Below are positions 17,265-25,901 of a stretch of DNA of 64,000 nt, in pieces (position 1 is the first letter of the stretch; each line of letters opens with the position of its first letter). This DNA comes from Spirochaeta thermophila DSM 6192 (GTDB taxonomy: Bacteria > Spirochaetota > Spirochaetia > Winmispirales > Winmispiraceae). The translations under genes were made by a program, and so were the position numbers. The notes beneath the pieces were generated by a model, which did no database searches, was not told where the DNA came from, and worked only from the letters and a program-made list of their open reading frames with translations. The stretch is from positions 1,381,501 to 1,445,500 of the forward strand of contig NC_014484.1 of assembly GCF_000147075.1 (NCBI RefSeq), read 5' to 3'.

Positions 17265-18295
17265 TGATGGAACAGAAACTCGTGGTTTCCCTCTCGCCAC
17301 ACGCGAAGGCGCCTTTTCGGATCCAGACGGTGATGCTCATCGTCATTCTCGCCCTCTTTCCCGCCCTCATCGCGAGTATCTACTTCTTCGGGATCAGGGC
17401 CCTCCTCGTGGAGCTCGTAGCCGTGGGCACGGCGGTGTTCACCGAGTGGTTCATTCAGAGAATCCTGCTCAAACGACCTTCACGCATACACGACCTCTCC
17501 GCGGTGGTGGCAGGACTCCTGCTCGCCTTCAACCTCCCCTCCAGCATCCCGCTCTGGCAGGTGGCTGCAGGGGCGATCTTCGCCGTGGGGATCGCCAAGA
17601 TGGCCTTCGGTGGTCTCGGCACCAACCCCTTCAACCCTGCCCTCGCGGGAAGGGCCTTCATGCTCGTGAGCTTCCCCGTGGAGATGACCACCTGGCCCCA
17701 GCCCGTGGTCACGCGCACGCTCATGAGGCCCGATGCCCTCACCACCGCCACCCCCCTGGGTGTCATCAAGGAGGGGCTCAAGTCGGGCATCCCACTCGAC
17801 CAGCTCGCGGACAAGCTCCCCACGTGGTGGGACCTCTTCCTGGGGAACGTGGGCGGATCCCTGGGGGAGACGAGCGCCCTCGCCCTCCTGGTGGGCGGGC
17901 TCTTCCTCATCCTCACCAGGGTGATCTCCTGGCGGATCCCCGTCTTCTACCTGGGCACCCTCGCCGCCTTCACCGGCGTCTTCCATCTCATCGACCCCTC
18001 GAGGTACGCCGATCCGCTCTTCCACATCCTCTCCGGTGGGGTGATGCTTGGCGCCTTCTTCATGGCCACCGATCTCGTGACCAGTCCCATGACCGCGCCG
18101 GGGCAGATCCTCTACGCCATCGGTGGAGGCCTGCTCGCAGGGCTTATACGACTGTTCGGGAGCTACCCGGAGGGGTGTTCCTACTCCATCCTCATCATGA
18201 ACGCCTTTGTCCCGCTCATCGACCGGGCCTTCCCGCCCGTACGCTTCGGCGCCCGGCCGGTTCAGACCCAGGTGAAGGAGGCGCGCCATGGCTAA
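17264..18295 (+). CDS. rnfD: Rnf complex subunit D, membrane flavoprotein
   Basis: 343 residues with about nine to ten membrane helices. The segment DALTTATPLG holds the threonine expected to bind FMN covalently through a phosphoester, as in NqrB/RnfD. The glycine/asparagine loop FGGLGTNPFNPALAGRAF is conserved. Three consecutive ATG codons start the frame (17261, 17264, 17267); 17264 gives the best spacing from AGAGGAG. Overlaps the end of rnfC. Confidence 0.94.
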   Translation: MMEQKLVVSLSPHAKAPFRIQTVMLIVILALFPALIASIYFFGIRALLVELVAVGTAVFTEWFIQRILLKRPSRIHDLSAVVAGLLLAFNLPSSIPLWQVAAGAIFAVGIAKMAFGGLGTNPFNPALAGRAFMLVSFPVEMTTWPQPVVTRTLMRPDALTTATPLGVIKEGLKSGIPLDQLADKLPTWWDLFLGNVGGSLGETSALALLVGGLFLILTRVISWRIPVFYLGTLAAFTGVFHLIDPSRYADPLFHILSGGVMLGAFFMATDLVTSPMTAPGQILYAIGGGLLAGLIRLFGSYPEGCSYSILIMNAFVPLIDRAFPPVRFGARPVQTQVKEARHG

Positions 18296-18893
18296 GACCG
18301 CCTCGACCCTCAAGAACATGGTACTCGTCCTCGGGGTCATCTCCCTGCTCTCTTCCCTCCTGCTCGCCCTCGTCTACCGCGGTACGGCTCCTCTGATAGC
18401 GCAAGTGCAGAAGGAAAAACAGGCCGCGGCCATCAGGGAGGTCCTCCCTCCTTTCGACAACGACCCGGTACAGGATGCCCTTAGCTTCGAGGATACACCC
18501 GAGCTCGTCTTCTTCCCCGCCGTGAAGGAAGGAGAGCTGGTGGGAGTCGCGGTCCGTACCTACACCGACAAGGGGTTCTCCGGACGGTTCTGGCTCATAG
18601 TGGGATTCCTCCCCGACGGCACCATCCACAACGTGGTGGTCCTCGACCACAAGGAGACCCCCGGCCTGGGGGCCAACATGACCACCGAGAAGTTCAGGGC
18701 CCAGTTCAGGGGAAAGAACCCCGCAGACTTCCCCCTGGCGGTCAAGAAGGACGGCGGTCCGGTGGACGCCCTCACCGCAGCCACCATAAGCTCGCGGGCC
18801 TTCTGCGACGCCCTGCAGCGGGCCTACGAGGCCCTCACGGCTCACCTTCCAGAGGTAGAGGCCGCAGTGACATCCAAGGAGGCGACTCGATGA
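18288..18893 (+). CDS. rnfG: Rnf complex subunit G, membrane-anchored flavoprotein
   Basis: 201 residues. One N-terminal membrane helix, then an FMN-binding domain with [10 protein letters not shown] and [12 protein letters not shown], the latter carrying the threonine that bonds FMN. It overlaps rnfD by eight bases and rnfE by four. Confidence 0.94.
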   Translation: MAKTASTLKNMVLVLGVISLLSSLLLALVYRGTAPLIAQVQKEKQAAAIREVLPPFDNDPVQDALSFEDTPELVFFPAVKEGELVGVAVRTYTDKGFSGRFWLIVGFLPDGTIHNVVVLDHKETPGLGANMTTEKFRAQFRGKNPADFPLAVKKDGGPVDALTAATISSRAFCDALQRAYEALTAHLPEVEAAVTSKEATR

Positions 18894-19495
18894 ACATGAA
18901 GCAGAACCTCCTCAAAGGTTTTTTCAAGGAAAACCCTGTCTTCGTCCTCCTGTTGGGGATGTGTCCCACCCTGGGGGTCACCAATTCGGCGATAAACGGC
19001 CTGGGGATGGGGCTCGCCACTGCCGCGGTGCTCATCGGGTCGAACACGGTGGTGAGCCTCATCCGCGACTTCATCCCGGACAAGGTACGTATTCCCTCCT
19101 TCATCGTGGTGATCGCCACCTTCGTGACCATCATCGACCTGGTGATGGCGGCCTTCGTGCCCGAGCTTCACGAGAGCCTGGGACTCTTCATCCCCCTCAT
19201 CGTGGTCAACTGCATCATCCTGGGGCGAGCCGAGGCCTTCGCCTCCAAGCACGGGGTGGGCGCATCCTTCATCGACGGGCTGAGCATGGGACTCGGTTTC
19301 ACCTTTGCGCTCACCATCCTTGGTTCGGTGAGGGAGATCCTCGGTTCCGGCTCGATCTTCGGCCTTTCCTTCGTGCCCGAGGGGGCGAGCACGGTGCTCC
19401 TCTTCGTGATGCCGCCGGGAGCCTTCATCGCGCTGGGACTCCTCATCCCCTCCATGAACGCCCTGCGGGACAAGCTCTCAAGGAAGGAGGCCTGA
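18890..19495 (+). CDS. rnfE: Rnf complex subunit E, integral membrane protein
   Basis: 201 residues with six predicted helices. Conserved family segments include [20 protein letters not shown] and [17 protein letters not shown], each with the cysteine thought to hold the membrane-embedded iron-sulfur centre together with RnfA. It starts in a 4-base overlap with rnfG. Confidence 0.95.
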   Translation: MNMKQNLLKGFFKENPVFVLLLGMCPTLGVTNSAINGLGMGLATAAVLIGSNTVVSLIRDFIPDKVRIPSFIVVIATFVTIIDLVMAAFVPELHESLGLFIPLIVVNCIILGRAEAFASKHGVGASFIDGLSMGLGFTFALTILGSVREILGSGSIFGLSFVPEGASTVLLFVMPPGAFIALGLLIPSMNALRDKLSRKEA

Positions 19496-19498
19496 GGT

Positions 19499-20071
19499 AT
19501 GGAATACATCGCCATCATCTTCGGCGCCATATTCGTGAACAACATCATCTTCGCCCAGTTTCTGGGGATCTGTCCGTTCCTCGGCGTGAGCTCCCGGCTC
19601 TCCACGGCAACCGGGATGGGGGCCGCAGTCCTCTTCGTGATGACCCTCTCGACACTCGTGACCTACCTCATCCACGATCTGGTCCTCATGCCCCTCGGAC
19701 TCCACTTTCTCGTGACGGTGGCCTTCATCCTCGTCATCGCATCCCTCGTCCAGTTCGTGGAGATCGTGCTCAAGAAGATCGCCCCCCCACTCTATCAGGC
19801 CCTCGGGATATTCCTCCCTCTCATCACCACCAACTGCGCCATCCTTGGGGTGGCGCTCCTCGTACTCCAGAAGGGATTCTCGTTCACCGAGAGTGTGGTC
19901 TTCGCGGCCGCCACGGCCCTTGGGTTTACCCTGGCCCTCGTGCTCATGGCCGGCATCAGAGAGCGGCTCGAGCTGGCCGACGTGCCCAAGCGTATGCAGG
20001 GAGGTCCCATCACCCTCATCACCGCCGGGCTTCTCTCCCTCGCCTTCATGGGCTTCAGCGGGATGATGTGA
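19499..20071 (+). CDS. rnfA: Rnf complex subunit A, integral membrane protein
   Basis: 190 residues, homologous to RnfE in inverted topology. [20 protein letters not shown] and [16 protein letters not shown] carry the paired cysteines. It is the last gene of the operon and is followed by a strong terminator. All six rnf subunits are complete, so the energy-converting complex is probably functional. Confidence 0.95.
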   Translation: MEYIAIIFGAIFVNNIIFAQFLGICPFLGVSSRLSTATGMGAAVLFVMTLSTLVTYLIHDLVLMPLGLHFLVTVAFILVIASLVQFVEIVLKKIAPPLYQALGIFLPLITTNCAILGVALLVLQKGFSFTESVVFAAATALGFTLALVLMAGIRERLELADVPKRMQGGPITLITAGLLSLAFMGFSGMM

Positions 20072-20110
20072 GCCTCCCGCGGAGCCCTGCTCCGCTTCCC
20101 CATATACCCT

Positions 20111-20135
20111 GGAGGGCGCACCGCCCTCCTTTTTT
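20111..20135 (+). terminator. Intrinsic terminator of the rnf operon
   Basis: Perfect 8-bp stem GGAGGGCG (20111-20118) / CGCCCTCC (20122-20129) with a 3-base loop and a run of six T. Confidence 0.92.
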
Positions 20136-20213
20136 GTGCACCACTTTCCTCCTCACGTGAAGCAGGAAGACACTACGCGCCGTCAGCATGTATGAGTCCA
20201 TCTGGAGGCGCGT

Positions 20214-20870
20214 ATGGAGGTACGGGAACTTCCCCCTCACGACAGACCGAGGGAGCGGCTCGTGGAACGGGGGCCGGGAGCCCTCTCGAGCGAGGAACTC
20301 ATGAGCGTGATCCTGGGAAGCGGCATCAAAGGCAAGGGCGTCCGGAAACTCGCACGGGAGGTGCTCTCCTTCCTGGAGGCGCGGAACTTCTCCTGTTCGG
20401 TGAAGGAGCTCACCACCATCGAGGGGCTGGGGCAGGCAAAGGCCACGCTCATCCTCGCTGCCTTCGAGCTCGCGCGAAGGTATCTTGCACCCCCTTCCAC
20501 CCCCATCACCACGCCGGAGATCGCCTACCAGTTCCTGAGGCCGTATGCCGACAAGAAGCAGGAGCACTTCCTCTGCCTCTCGCTCAACGGCGCCCAGGAG
20601 CTCATCGCCCTCAGGGTGGTGAGCGTGGGCCTGGTGAACCGGGCCCTCACCCACCCCCGCGAGGTCTTCGCCGATCCCATCGCCGACCGGGCCGCGAGCA
20701 TCATCGTGGCCCACAACCACCCGAGCGGTTCCCTCACCCCGAGCGTGGAGGACCAAGAGGTCACCCGCAGACTCAAAGAGGCGGGCGAGATACTGGGCAT
20801 CCCCCTCCTCGACCATATCGTCTTCTCACAGAAGGGATACCTCTCCCTCAAACAGGCAGGCTACCTGTAG
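20214..20870 (+). CDS. radC: RadC family JAB1/MPN metalloprotein
   Basis: 218 residues. An N-terminal helix-hairpin-helix part (PRERLVERGPGALSSEELM, TIEGLGQAKA) precedes the RadC domain with the zinc motif HNHPSGSLTPSVED, which keeps the two histidines, serine and aspartate of JAMM proteins. Historically linked to DNA repair; the true role is unsettled. The ATG at 20214 follows TGGAGG. A single-gene unit between two terminators. Confidence 0.93.
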   Translation: MEVRELPPHDRPRERLVERGPGALSSEELMSVILGSGIKGKGVRKLAREVLSFLEARNFSCSVKELTTIEGLGQAKATLILAAFELARRYLAPPSTPITTPEIAYQFLRPYADKKQEHFLCLSLNGAQELIALRVVSVGLVNRALTHPREVFADPIADRAASIIVAHNHPSGSLTPSVEDQEVTRRLKEAGEILGIPLLDHIVFSQKGYLSLKQAGYL

Positions 20871-20894
20871 ACCGCATGCCTCCTCTTCGATATG

Positions 20895-20932
20895 CGGGGC
20901 CTCCGCCCGTCGGGTGAGAGGCCCCGTTTTTT
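20895..20932 (+). terminator. Intrinsic terminator after radC
   Basis: CGGGGCCTC (20895-20903) pairs with GAGGCCCCG (20918-20926), followed directly by six T. The plus-strand T run matches radC. Confidence 0.9.
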
Positions 20933-20989
20933 CTCAGACAAGGCCACGCAGAGGGGACCGGGGGCTCCCCTGCGTGCAGGAGCCGTTGC

Positions 20990-22270
20990 TCACCCCTTAG
21001 AGGCCTCCAATGCCTGGTCGAGATCCTCCAGGATATCGTCGATGTGCTCGATACCGATGGAGAGTCGTACGAGCGAGGGGTCTATCCCGGCCGCCCGTTG
21101 CTGCTCCTCGGAAAGCTGGGAATGGGTGGTGCTCCCGGGGTGGATGGCGAGTGACTTCGCATCCCCCACGTTCGCCACATGGGAGAAGAGCTTGAGACTG
21201 TCGATGAACCGCTTGCCGGCCTCCTTCCCACCTTTGATCCCGAAGACCACCATGCCGCCGAACCCCTGCTTCAGATACTTGCGCGCATTGGGATACGAAG
21301 GATCTTCCGGAAGCCCTGGATACCTCACCCATTCCACCTGGGGATGGGCTTTCAGGTAGTCGGCCACCTTCGCCGCGTTCTCGCAATGCCGCTCCATGCG
21401 CAGATGGAGGGTCTCGAGTCCCTGGAGGAAGATCCAGGCGTTGTCCGGGGAGATGGCCCCACCGAGGTTTCTCAGGGGCACGACCCTCATGCGAATGATG
21501 TAGGCAATAGGATTGAGCTCTCCGAGATCATACGCAAACCTGAGCCCGTGGTAGCTCTCGTCGGGCTGGGTGAGCGTGGTGAAGCGCGGGTTGTCCCAGT
21601 TGAACCTCCCTGAATCCACCACGATCCCGCCTATGGCCGTACCGTGCCCCCCTATCCACTTGGTGAGGGAGTGCACCACGATATCCACCCCGTGCTCGAT
21701 GGGTCGCAGGAGGTACGGCGTGGTGAAGGTGGAATCGGCGATGAGAGGGAGACCGTGGCGGTGCGCGATCTCAGCGATGGCCTCGAAGTCGGGGACATCG
21801 AGGGTGGGGTTGCCGATGGTCTCCACGAAGACCGCCCGGGTCTTCTCGTTGATGGCGGCCTCTACCTCTTCCAGATCATAGGGATCCACGAAGCGAACCT
21901 TGATACCGTAGTCGGGGAGGATGTTGTTGAACATGGTGAAGGTGCCGCCGTAGAGATACTTGCTGGAGACGATCTCCGTCCCTGCGGTGGCGAGATTGAT
22001 GATCGAATAGAAGATCGCAGTAGTCCCCGAGGCCACCGCGAGAGCGGCCGCTCCGCCTTCGAGGGCCGCGACCCGCTGCTCGAGCACATCCTGCGTGGGG
22101 TTGTGGAGCCGGGTGTATATATAGCCGAGCTCTTTGAGGGCGAAGAGGTTGGCAGCATGATCTGCATCCCTGAACAGATAGGACGTCGTCCTGTGCACCG
22201 GATACGCCCTGCTCGGCGGATCAATGTCACGGGGCAGTCCTCCATGAATCGCCAATGTTTCCAATCTCAT
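20990..22270 (-). CDS. metY: O-acetylhomoserine (or O-acetylserine) sulfhydrylase
   Basis: 426 residues, Cys/Met-metabolism PLP family, MetY type (longer than MetB/MetC at about 390). The N-terminus ETLAIHGG, the SGTTAIFYSI and YGGT PLP-phosphate segments, and the PLP lysine in HSLTKWIGGHGTAIGG are clear. It makes homocysteine directly from acetylated homoserine and sulfide. It is the third gene of the rrf2-cysK-metY unit, so the three enzymes of sulfide assimilation are likely regulated together. Confidence 0.93.
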   Translation of the reverse strand: MRLETLAIHGGLPRDIDPPSRAYPVHRTTSYLFRDADHAANLFALKELGYIYTRLHNPTQDVLEQRVAALEGGAAALAVASGTTAIFYSIINLATAGTEIVSSKYLYGGTFTMFNNILPDYGIKVRFVDPYDLEEVEAAINEKTRAVFVETIGNPTLDVPDFEAIAEIAHRHGLPLIADSTFTTPYLLRPIEHGVDIVVHSLTKWIGGHGTAIGGIVVDSGRFNWDNPRFTTLTQPDESYHGLRFAYDLGELNPIAYIIRMRVVPLRNLGGAISPDNAWIFLQGLETLHLRMERHCENAAKVADYLKAHPQVEWVRYPGLPEDPSYPNARKYLKQGFGGMVVFGIKGGKEAGKRFIDSLKLFSHVANVGDAKSLAIHPGSTTHSQLSEEQQRAAGIDPSLVRLSIGIEHIDDILEDLDQALEASKG

Positions 22271-22321
22271 GGCTTCCTCCTGTCGCGTTCAAGTATATGC
22301 GAGGCACGGGGATTCCGTGCA

Positions 22322-23251
22322 TCACGCCTCTTCTTCGAAGAGCCAGGTGCTCAGATACCGCTCCCCGGTATCAGGCACGATCACCACCACGCGCTTTCCG
22401 CGGTACTCCTCCCGCGAGGCCACCTGGAGGGCGGCCCACACGTTCGCACCGGCCGAAATCCCTGCGAAGATCCCCTCCTCCTTCGCGAGTCTCCGGGCGA
22501 CGCCCCCCGCATCCTCGGCCTTCACGGTGATGATCTCGTCGATGAGGGAGCGATCGAGCACCTTCGGGATGAACCCCGCCCCTATCCCCTGGATGAGGTG
22601 CGGTCCGGGCTCCCCGCCCGACAGTACCGGCGAGTCGGAAGGCTCCACGGCCACGAGCTTCACCTCGGGGTTCCGCTCCTTGAGGTAGCGACCGGCTCCG
22701 GTGATGGTCCCTCCTGTCCCGACCCCGGCGACCAGCACGTCCACCTTCCCCTCGGTATCCCTCCAGATCTCAGGCCCCGTGGTCTCATAGTGGATCTTCG
22801 GGTTGGCGAGATTCTCGAACTGCCGTGCGAGGAAGGCGTTCGGGATGGTCCGGACCAGCTCCTCGGCCTTCTCCACCGCCCCCTTCATCCCTTTCTCCGC
22901 AGGGGTGAGGACAAGCTCGGCCCCGAGGGCCGCAAGGAGCCGTCTCCGTTCGATGCTCATGCTCTCCGGCATGGTGAGGATGACCCTGTACCCTTTCACC
23001 GCCCCCACATACGCGAGGGCAATCCCGGTGTTTCCACTCGTGGCCTCCACGATGACCGCCCCCGGGGTGAGAATGCCTTCTTTCTCGGCCTCCACTACCA
23101 TGGAAAGACCTATCCTGTCCTTCACGCTCGAGAGAGGGTTGAAGAACTCGAGCTTCGCCACCACCTCGGCGGGAAGGCCATCGGCCACCTTGTTGAGTCG
23201 AACCAACGGGGTGTTACCCACCAGCTCGAGGATGTGCTTTGCAATAGCCAT
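22322..23251 (-). CDS. cysK: Cysteine synthase, second copy
   Basis: 309 residues. PLP lysine in [13 protein letters not shown], substrate loop [13 protein letters not shown], glycine loop [14 protein letters not shown]. It has the usual bacterial N-terminus ([19 protein letters not shown]), unlike the basic-tailed copy at 2 kb. The ATG at 23251 follows GGAGG by five bases; an in-frame GTG four codons earlier overlaps that ribosome binding site and was rejected. It lies 11 bases after the Rrf2 gene. Confidence 0.95.
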   Translation of the reverse strand: MAIAKHILELVGNTPLVRLNKVADGLPAEVVAKLEFFNPLSSVKDRIGLSMVVEAEKEGILTPGAVIVEATSGNTGIALAYVGAVKGYRVILTMPESMSIERRRLLAALGAELVLTPAEKGMKGAVEKAEELVRTIPNAFLARQFENLANPKIHYETTGPEIWRDTEGKVDVLVAGVGTGGTITGAGRYLKERNPEVKLVAVEPSDSPVLSGGEPGPHLIQGIGAGFIPKVLDRSLIDEIITVKAEDAGGVARRLAKEEGIFAGISAGANVWAALQVASREEYRGKRVVVIVPDTGERYLSTWLFEEEA

Positions 23252-23262
23252 ACATACCTCCA

Positions 23263-23679
23263 CTATATCGTATAATCGAGGATTCCACGTCTCCGCTTGA
23301 CGAGTCCTACGAGCTCCTCAAGGGAACGTTCCTCCATCCATACCTGGATGTGCTTCTCGAGATCGGCCCAGATGGGGGCGTCGGGGCCCTCGTCCGCCTC
23401 GTGTGAAAGGGGAAAGATCACATACGGCTCGAAGGCCGTCACGATCTCGCGCAAGGTGATCCTGTGGGGAGGCCTGCGAAGCGTGTAGCCCCCACCCTTC
23501 CCCTTGGTGCTGAGGACCAGGCCAGCCGCACGAAGGTGGGAGAAGACCCCCTCGAGGAACTTCTCGGAGATGCCGTACTGCTCGGCGATCTCCTTCACCG
23601 AGACCGGACCTGCGCCGTGGGAGAGGGCCAGGTGTACGAGCGCCTGTAGGCCATATCTCACTTTCGCCGGAACCTTCAT
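23263..23679 (-). CDS. Rrf2-family regulator without cysteines (CymR-like)
   Basis: 138 residues with the Rrf2 winged helix ([43 protein letters not shown]). It contains no cysteine at all, so it cannot be an Fe-S sensor like the Rrf2 protein at 2.9 kb. In Firmicutes the cysteine-free member CymR represses sulfur genes in complex with cysteine synthase. The position directly before cysK and metY makes a CymR-like role likely; this is inference from context. Confidence 0.9.
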   Translation of the reverse strand: MKVPAKVRYGLQALVHLALSHGAGPVSVKEIAEQYGISEKFLEGVFSHLRAAGLVLSTKGKGGGYTLRRPPHRITLREIVTAFEPYVIFPLSHEADEGPDAPIWADLEKHIQVWMEERSLEELVGLVKRRRGILDYTI

Positions 23680-23692
23680 ACAATCTCCTACA

Positions 23693-23709
23693 GGTTTAAT
23701 ATGGTTTAA
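23693..23709. promoter_or_regulatory. Candidate operator of the rrf2-cysK-metY operon
   Basis: The direct repeat GGTTTAA occurs at 23693-23699 and 23703-23709, ten bases apart (one helical turn), between the -10 element and the ribosome binding site. This is a typical position for autoregulation by the Rrf2 protein. Confidence 0.5.
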
Positions 23710-23737
23710 GTATAATAAAACTCGTCTTGAATGTAAA
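23709..23737 (-). promoter_or_regulatory. Sigma-70 promoter of the rrf2-cysK-metY operon
   Basis: TTTACA (23732-23737), 17 bp, TATACT (23709-23714) on the minus strand, in an AT-rich stretch unlike the surrounding DNA. Confidence 0.8.
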
Positions 23738-23833
23738 GTATTTTTGTCATAAAAAGGCGAACATTCCTCCCTTCCCTTTCCCCGAATCAGGGCCTATACT
23801 ATACCAGCGAACCATACTCCAGGAGGTCGCACC

Positions 23834-24148
23834 ATGATCGTTCGTATCATCACCATCCAGGTGGCCCCCGGCAAAGAGAAGGAATTCGAGGAGGTCACGA
23901 GACGGAACCACCGAGGCTCTGTCCAGGAACCGGGAGTACTCCGGTTCGACGTGCTCAGGAGCCTCGACACTCCGGGGAAGTACGTGCTCTACGAGGTCTA
24001 CACGGACGAGGAGGCCACGAAGGCCCACAAGGAGACGGAGCACTACAAGGAATGGAAGGAGGCGGCGGAGACCCTCACCGCAGGACCCCGATCGGGAGAG
24101 GCCTTCGCGGTGATCGCACCGGAGGATCCGGAAAAGTGGCGGTCATGA
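23834..24148 (+). CDS. Antibiotic biosynthesis monooxygenase-like (ABM) dimeric alpha-beta barrel protein
   Basis: 104 residues, the full size of an ABM/YgiN/LsrG-type domain. Recognisable features: the opening strand MIVRIITIQVAPGKEKEFEE, a conserved Asn-His pair (RRNHRGSVQEPGVLRFDVL) and the family segment YEVYTDEEATKAHKETEHY. Members include quinol monooxygenases and AI-2 phosphate isomerase; which one is not decidable. GGAGGT lies eight bases before the ATG. A TATACT element at 23795 may be its -10. Convergent with the OmpA-type gene, six bases apart. Confidence 0.85.
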   Translation: MIVRIITIQVAPGKEKEFEEVTRRNHRGSVQEPGVLRFDVLRSLDTPGKYVLYEVYTDEEATKAHKETEHYKEWKEAAETLTAGPRSGEAFAVIAPEDPEKWRS

Positions 24149-24154
24149 CGGGGC

Positions 24155-25342
24155 TCAATTCTCGAGGATCGTGATCTCCACCCGCCTGTTGCGGCTGCGT
24201 CCCTCTTCGGTGGTGTTGTCCGCGATGGGGCGGGTGGCACCGTATCCTCGTATGACGATCTGCTCAGGACGCCTCACCCCCAGCTTCATGAGGAAGTCGG
24301 CCACCGCCTTCGCCCGCTCGATGGAAAGAGCGAGACGGCCTTCGGGAGTCCCGGCGAGGGCGGTATGCCCCTCCACGAGGAGGTCCCTCTCCGGATAGCG
24401 GGAGAGGATCTGTGCGATCTTTCGGAGCTTCTCCTGTTCCTCGGGGAGCAGCAGCGCCGAATCGGGAGGAAACTGGATGTTCTCGAGGCGGATCGTCACC
24501 CCCTCCTCCGATGTCTCGACCTCCGCATCGGGGATCTGGAGGTCCTCTATCGCGGCTTCCACCTCTTCCCTCACCTTCTCCCTGTCGAGAGGCGAGGCCC
24601 ACACCACCTCGGCGTCCGCGGTGCCGGTGAACTCGTAGACATCCCCCGTCTTGAGGGTGAGCACGAAGGCGAACTCCTCTTCGTAGTACACGAGCATCCC
24701 GCGCTCCGCATCCCAGTAGTGCCTCTGCCTCGAATAGCCATGGATACGGACGGGGGCCATCGGCGAGGGATCGGGTACGGAAGGCTCATGGAAGACCGGG
24801 TACTCCACTTTGAGGAGATGGAGGCGCCGCCCTTTCCAGTCCACTTCCCCCTCATAGGTGTACCGGACCAGTATGGGAAATCGGAACGGCCGGGTGAGGC
24901 CCAGTTCCTCGAAATCGTGCACCTCCTCGCCCTGCGCCACCCAGGAGTCACCCGGCTGTACGTCCTCCTCCGGAAAGAGGGGGACATCGCGCACCACGGG
25001 CATCACGTACTCGGGAGCGATCTCCACCTTCCCCGAAGGCGAGAGCCAGTACCGGCTTTCGTACTCGCGTTCCATGGAGTACACGTCCCAGCCGATACCC
25101 ACCTGAGCCGCGGTGACGAAGCGGGCCTCACAGAAGACGCGTTCCCCTTCCCTCTTCGTCACCTCTATCGCGATCCTGTTGAGGAAGGTGTTGGCGTACT
25201 CGATCTGTCCGTAACGGACCTTCTCGGAAACCCGGGAGATCACCCGGTACGCTTCACCGGGTTCGAGTTTGTAACGGAACTCGAGACCCAGCAGGCTGCC
25301 TGCGATGATGCCGAGATACAGTGCCACCGTGAGACGTTGCAC
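24155..25342 (-). CDS. Secreted protein with C-terminal OmpA peptidoglycan-binding domain
   Basis: 395 residues. A short signal peptide (LTVALYLGIIAGSLLG) is followed by about 240 residues rich in aromatic beta strands with no recognised domain. The OmpA-like domain covers about residues 290-395: IQFPPDSALLLPEEQEKL, LLVEGHTALAGTPEGRLALS, and the terminal RSRNRRVEI signature for diaminopimelate contact. It probably tethers the envelope to the cell wall in the periplasm. The N-terminal domain looks like a spirochaete-type lineage-specific module. Confidence 0.85.
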   Translation of the reverse strand: MQRLTVALYLGIIAGSLLGLEFRYKLEPGEAYRVISRVSEKVRYGQIEYANTFLNRIAIEVTKREGERVFCEARFVTAAQVGIGWDVYSMEREYESRYWLSPSGKVEIAPEYVMPVVRDVPLFPEEDVQPGDSWVAQGEEVHDFEELGLTRPFRFPILVRYTYEGEVDWKGRRLHLLKVEYPVFHEPSVPDPSPMAPVRIHGYSRQRHYWDAERGMLVYYEEEFAFVLTLKTGDVYEFTGTADAEVVWASPLDREKVREEVEAAIEDLQIPDAEVETSEEGVTIRLENIQFPPDSALLLPEEQEKLRKIAQILSRYPERDLLVEGHTALAGTPEGRLALSIERAKAVADFLMKLGVRRPEQIVIRGYGATRPIADNTTEEGRSRNRRVEITILEN

Positions 25343-25396
25343 GCTCCCTCCCCTCCCTACTATCGGCAGGAAGGCCTTTCCCCCACACCCTCGAGA

Positions 25397-25891
25397 TCAC
25401 ACCTCCTCGATGTCGAGCCTCGAGGGATCCTTCACGAATTCGGGGAAGACGTAGACGATCACCCCCGTCTTCTTCACCCTGAGTTCCGCGAACCCCTTCT
25501 CCACCAATGCATCGAGCGCGGCCCGAGCCTTCTCTATGGGGATGTCTGCCTCGAGGGCCACCTCCGCAGGGGAGGTGACCCCGTTCCCCGCCCGAGCGAG
25601 TCGCAGGATGGTCCGCTCGAGTCGCTCTCTCTTCCTGTCCGCAGGACGAGGGCCTCCAGTGGAGCCCATGGAATGCGAGAGTATGTCCTCGATCTGCCTC
25701 CGCCTGTTGGCTTCCTCGACCTGGTAGGGAAGAGTGAAGAAATCGTACACAGCCCCGATCGCGCCGAGACCGAAGGTACACATGTAGAGGATCCCCGTGC
25801 CGATCTTCCCGAGATAGATACGATGGAGTCCGAGAATCCCGAAACCGGATACGAACCAGAGCAGGTAAGCAATCGGCAAGGAATAGTACAT
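25397..25891 (-). CDS. TM2 domain protein with C-terminal winged-helix-like region
   Basis: 164 residues. Residues 1-55 form a TM2 domain: two membrane helices around GFGILGLHRIYLGKIGTGIL and YDFFTLP, with the conserved Gly-x-His-x-x-Tyr element. After a charged linker, residues about 85-160 resemble a helix-turn-helix with wing (VTSPAEVALEADIPIEKARAALDAL, then ELRVKKTGVIVYVFPEF). A membrane-bound DNA-binding-like protein is possible. It sits just downstream of the FliG paralog. Function unknown. Confidence 0.75.
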   Translation of the reverse strand: MYYSLPIAYLLWFVSGFGILGLHRIYLGKIGTGILYMCTFGLGAIGAVYDFFTLPYQVEEANRRRQIEDILSHSMGSTGGPRPADRKRERLERTILRLARAGNGVTSPAEVALEADIPIEKARAALDALVEKGFAELRVKKTGVIVYVFPEFVKDPSRLDIEEV

Positions 25892-25901
25892 ATACTCACT
25901 C

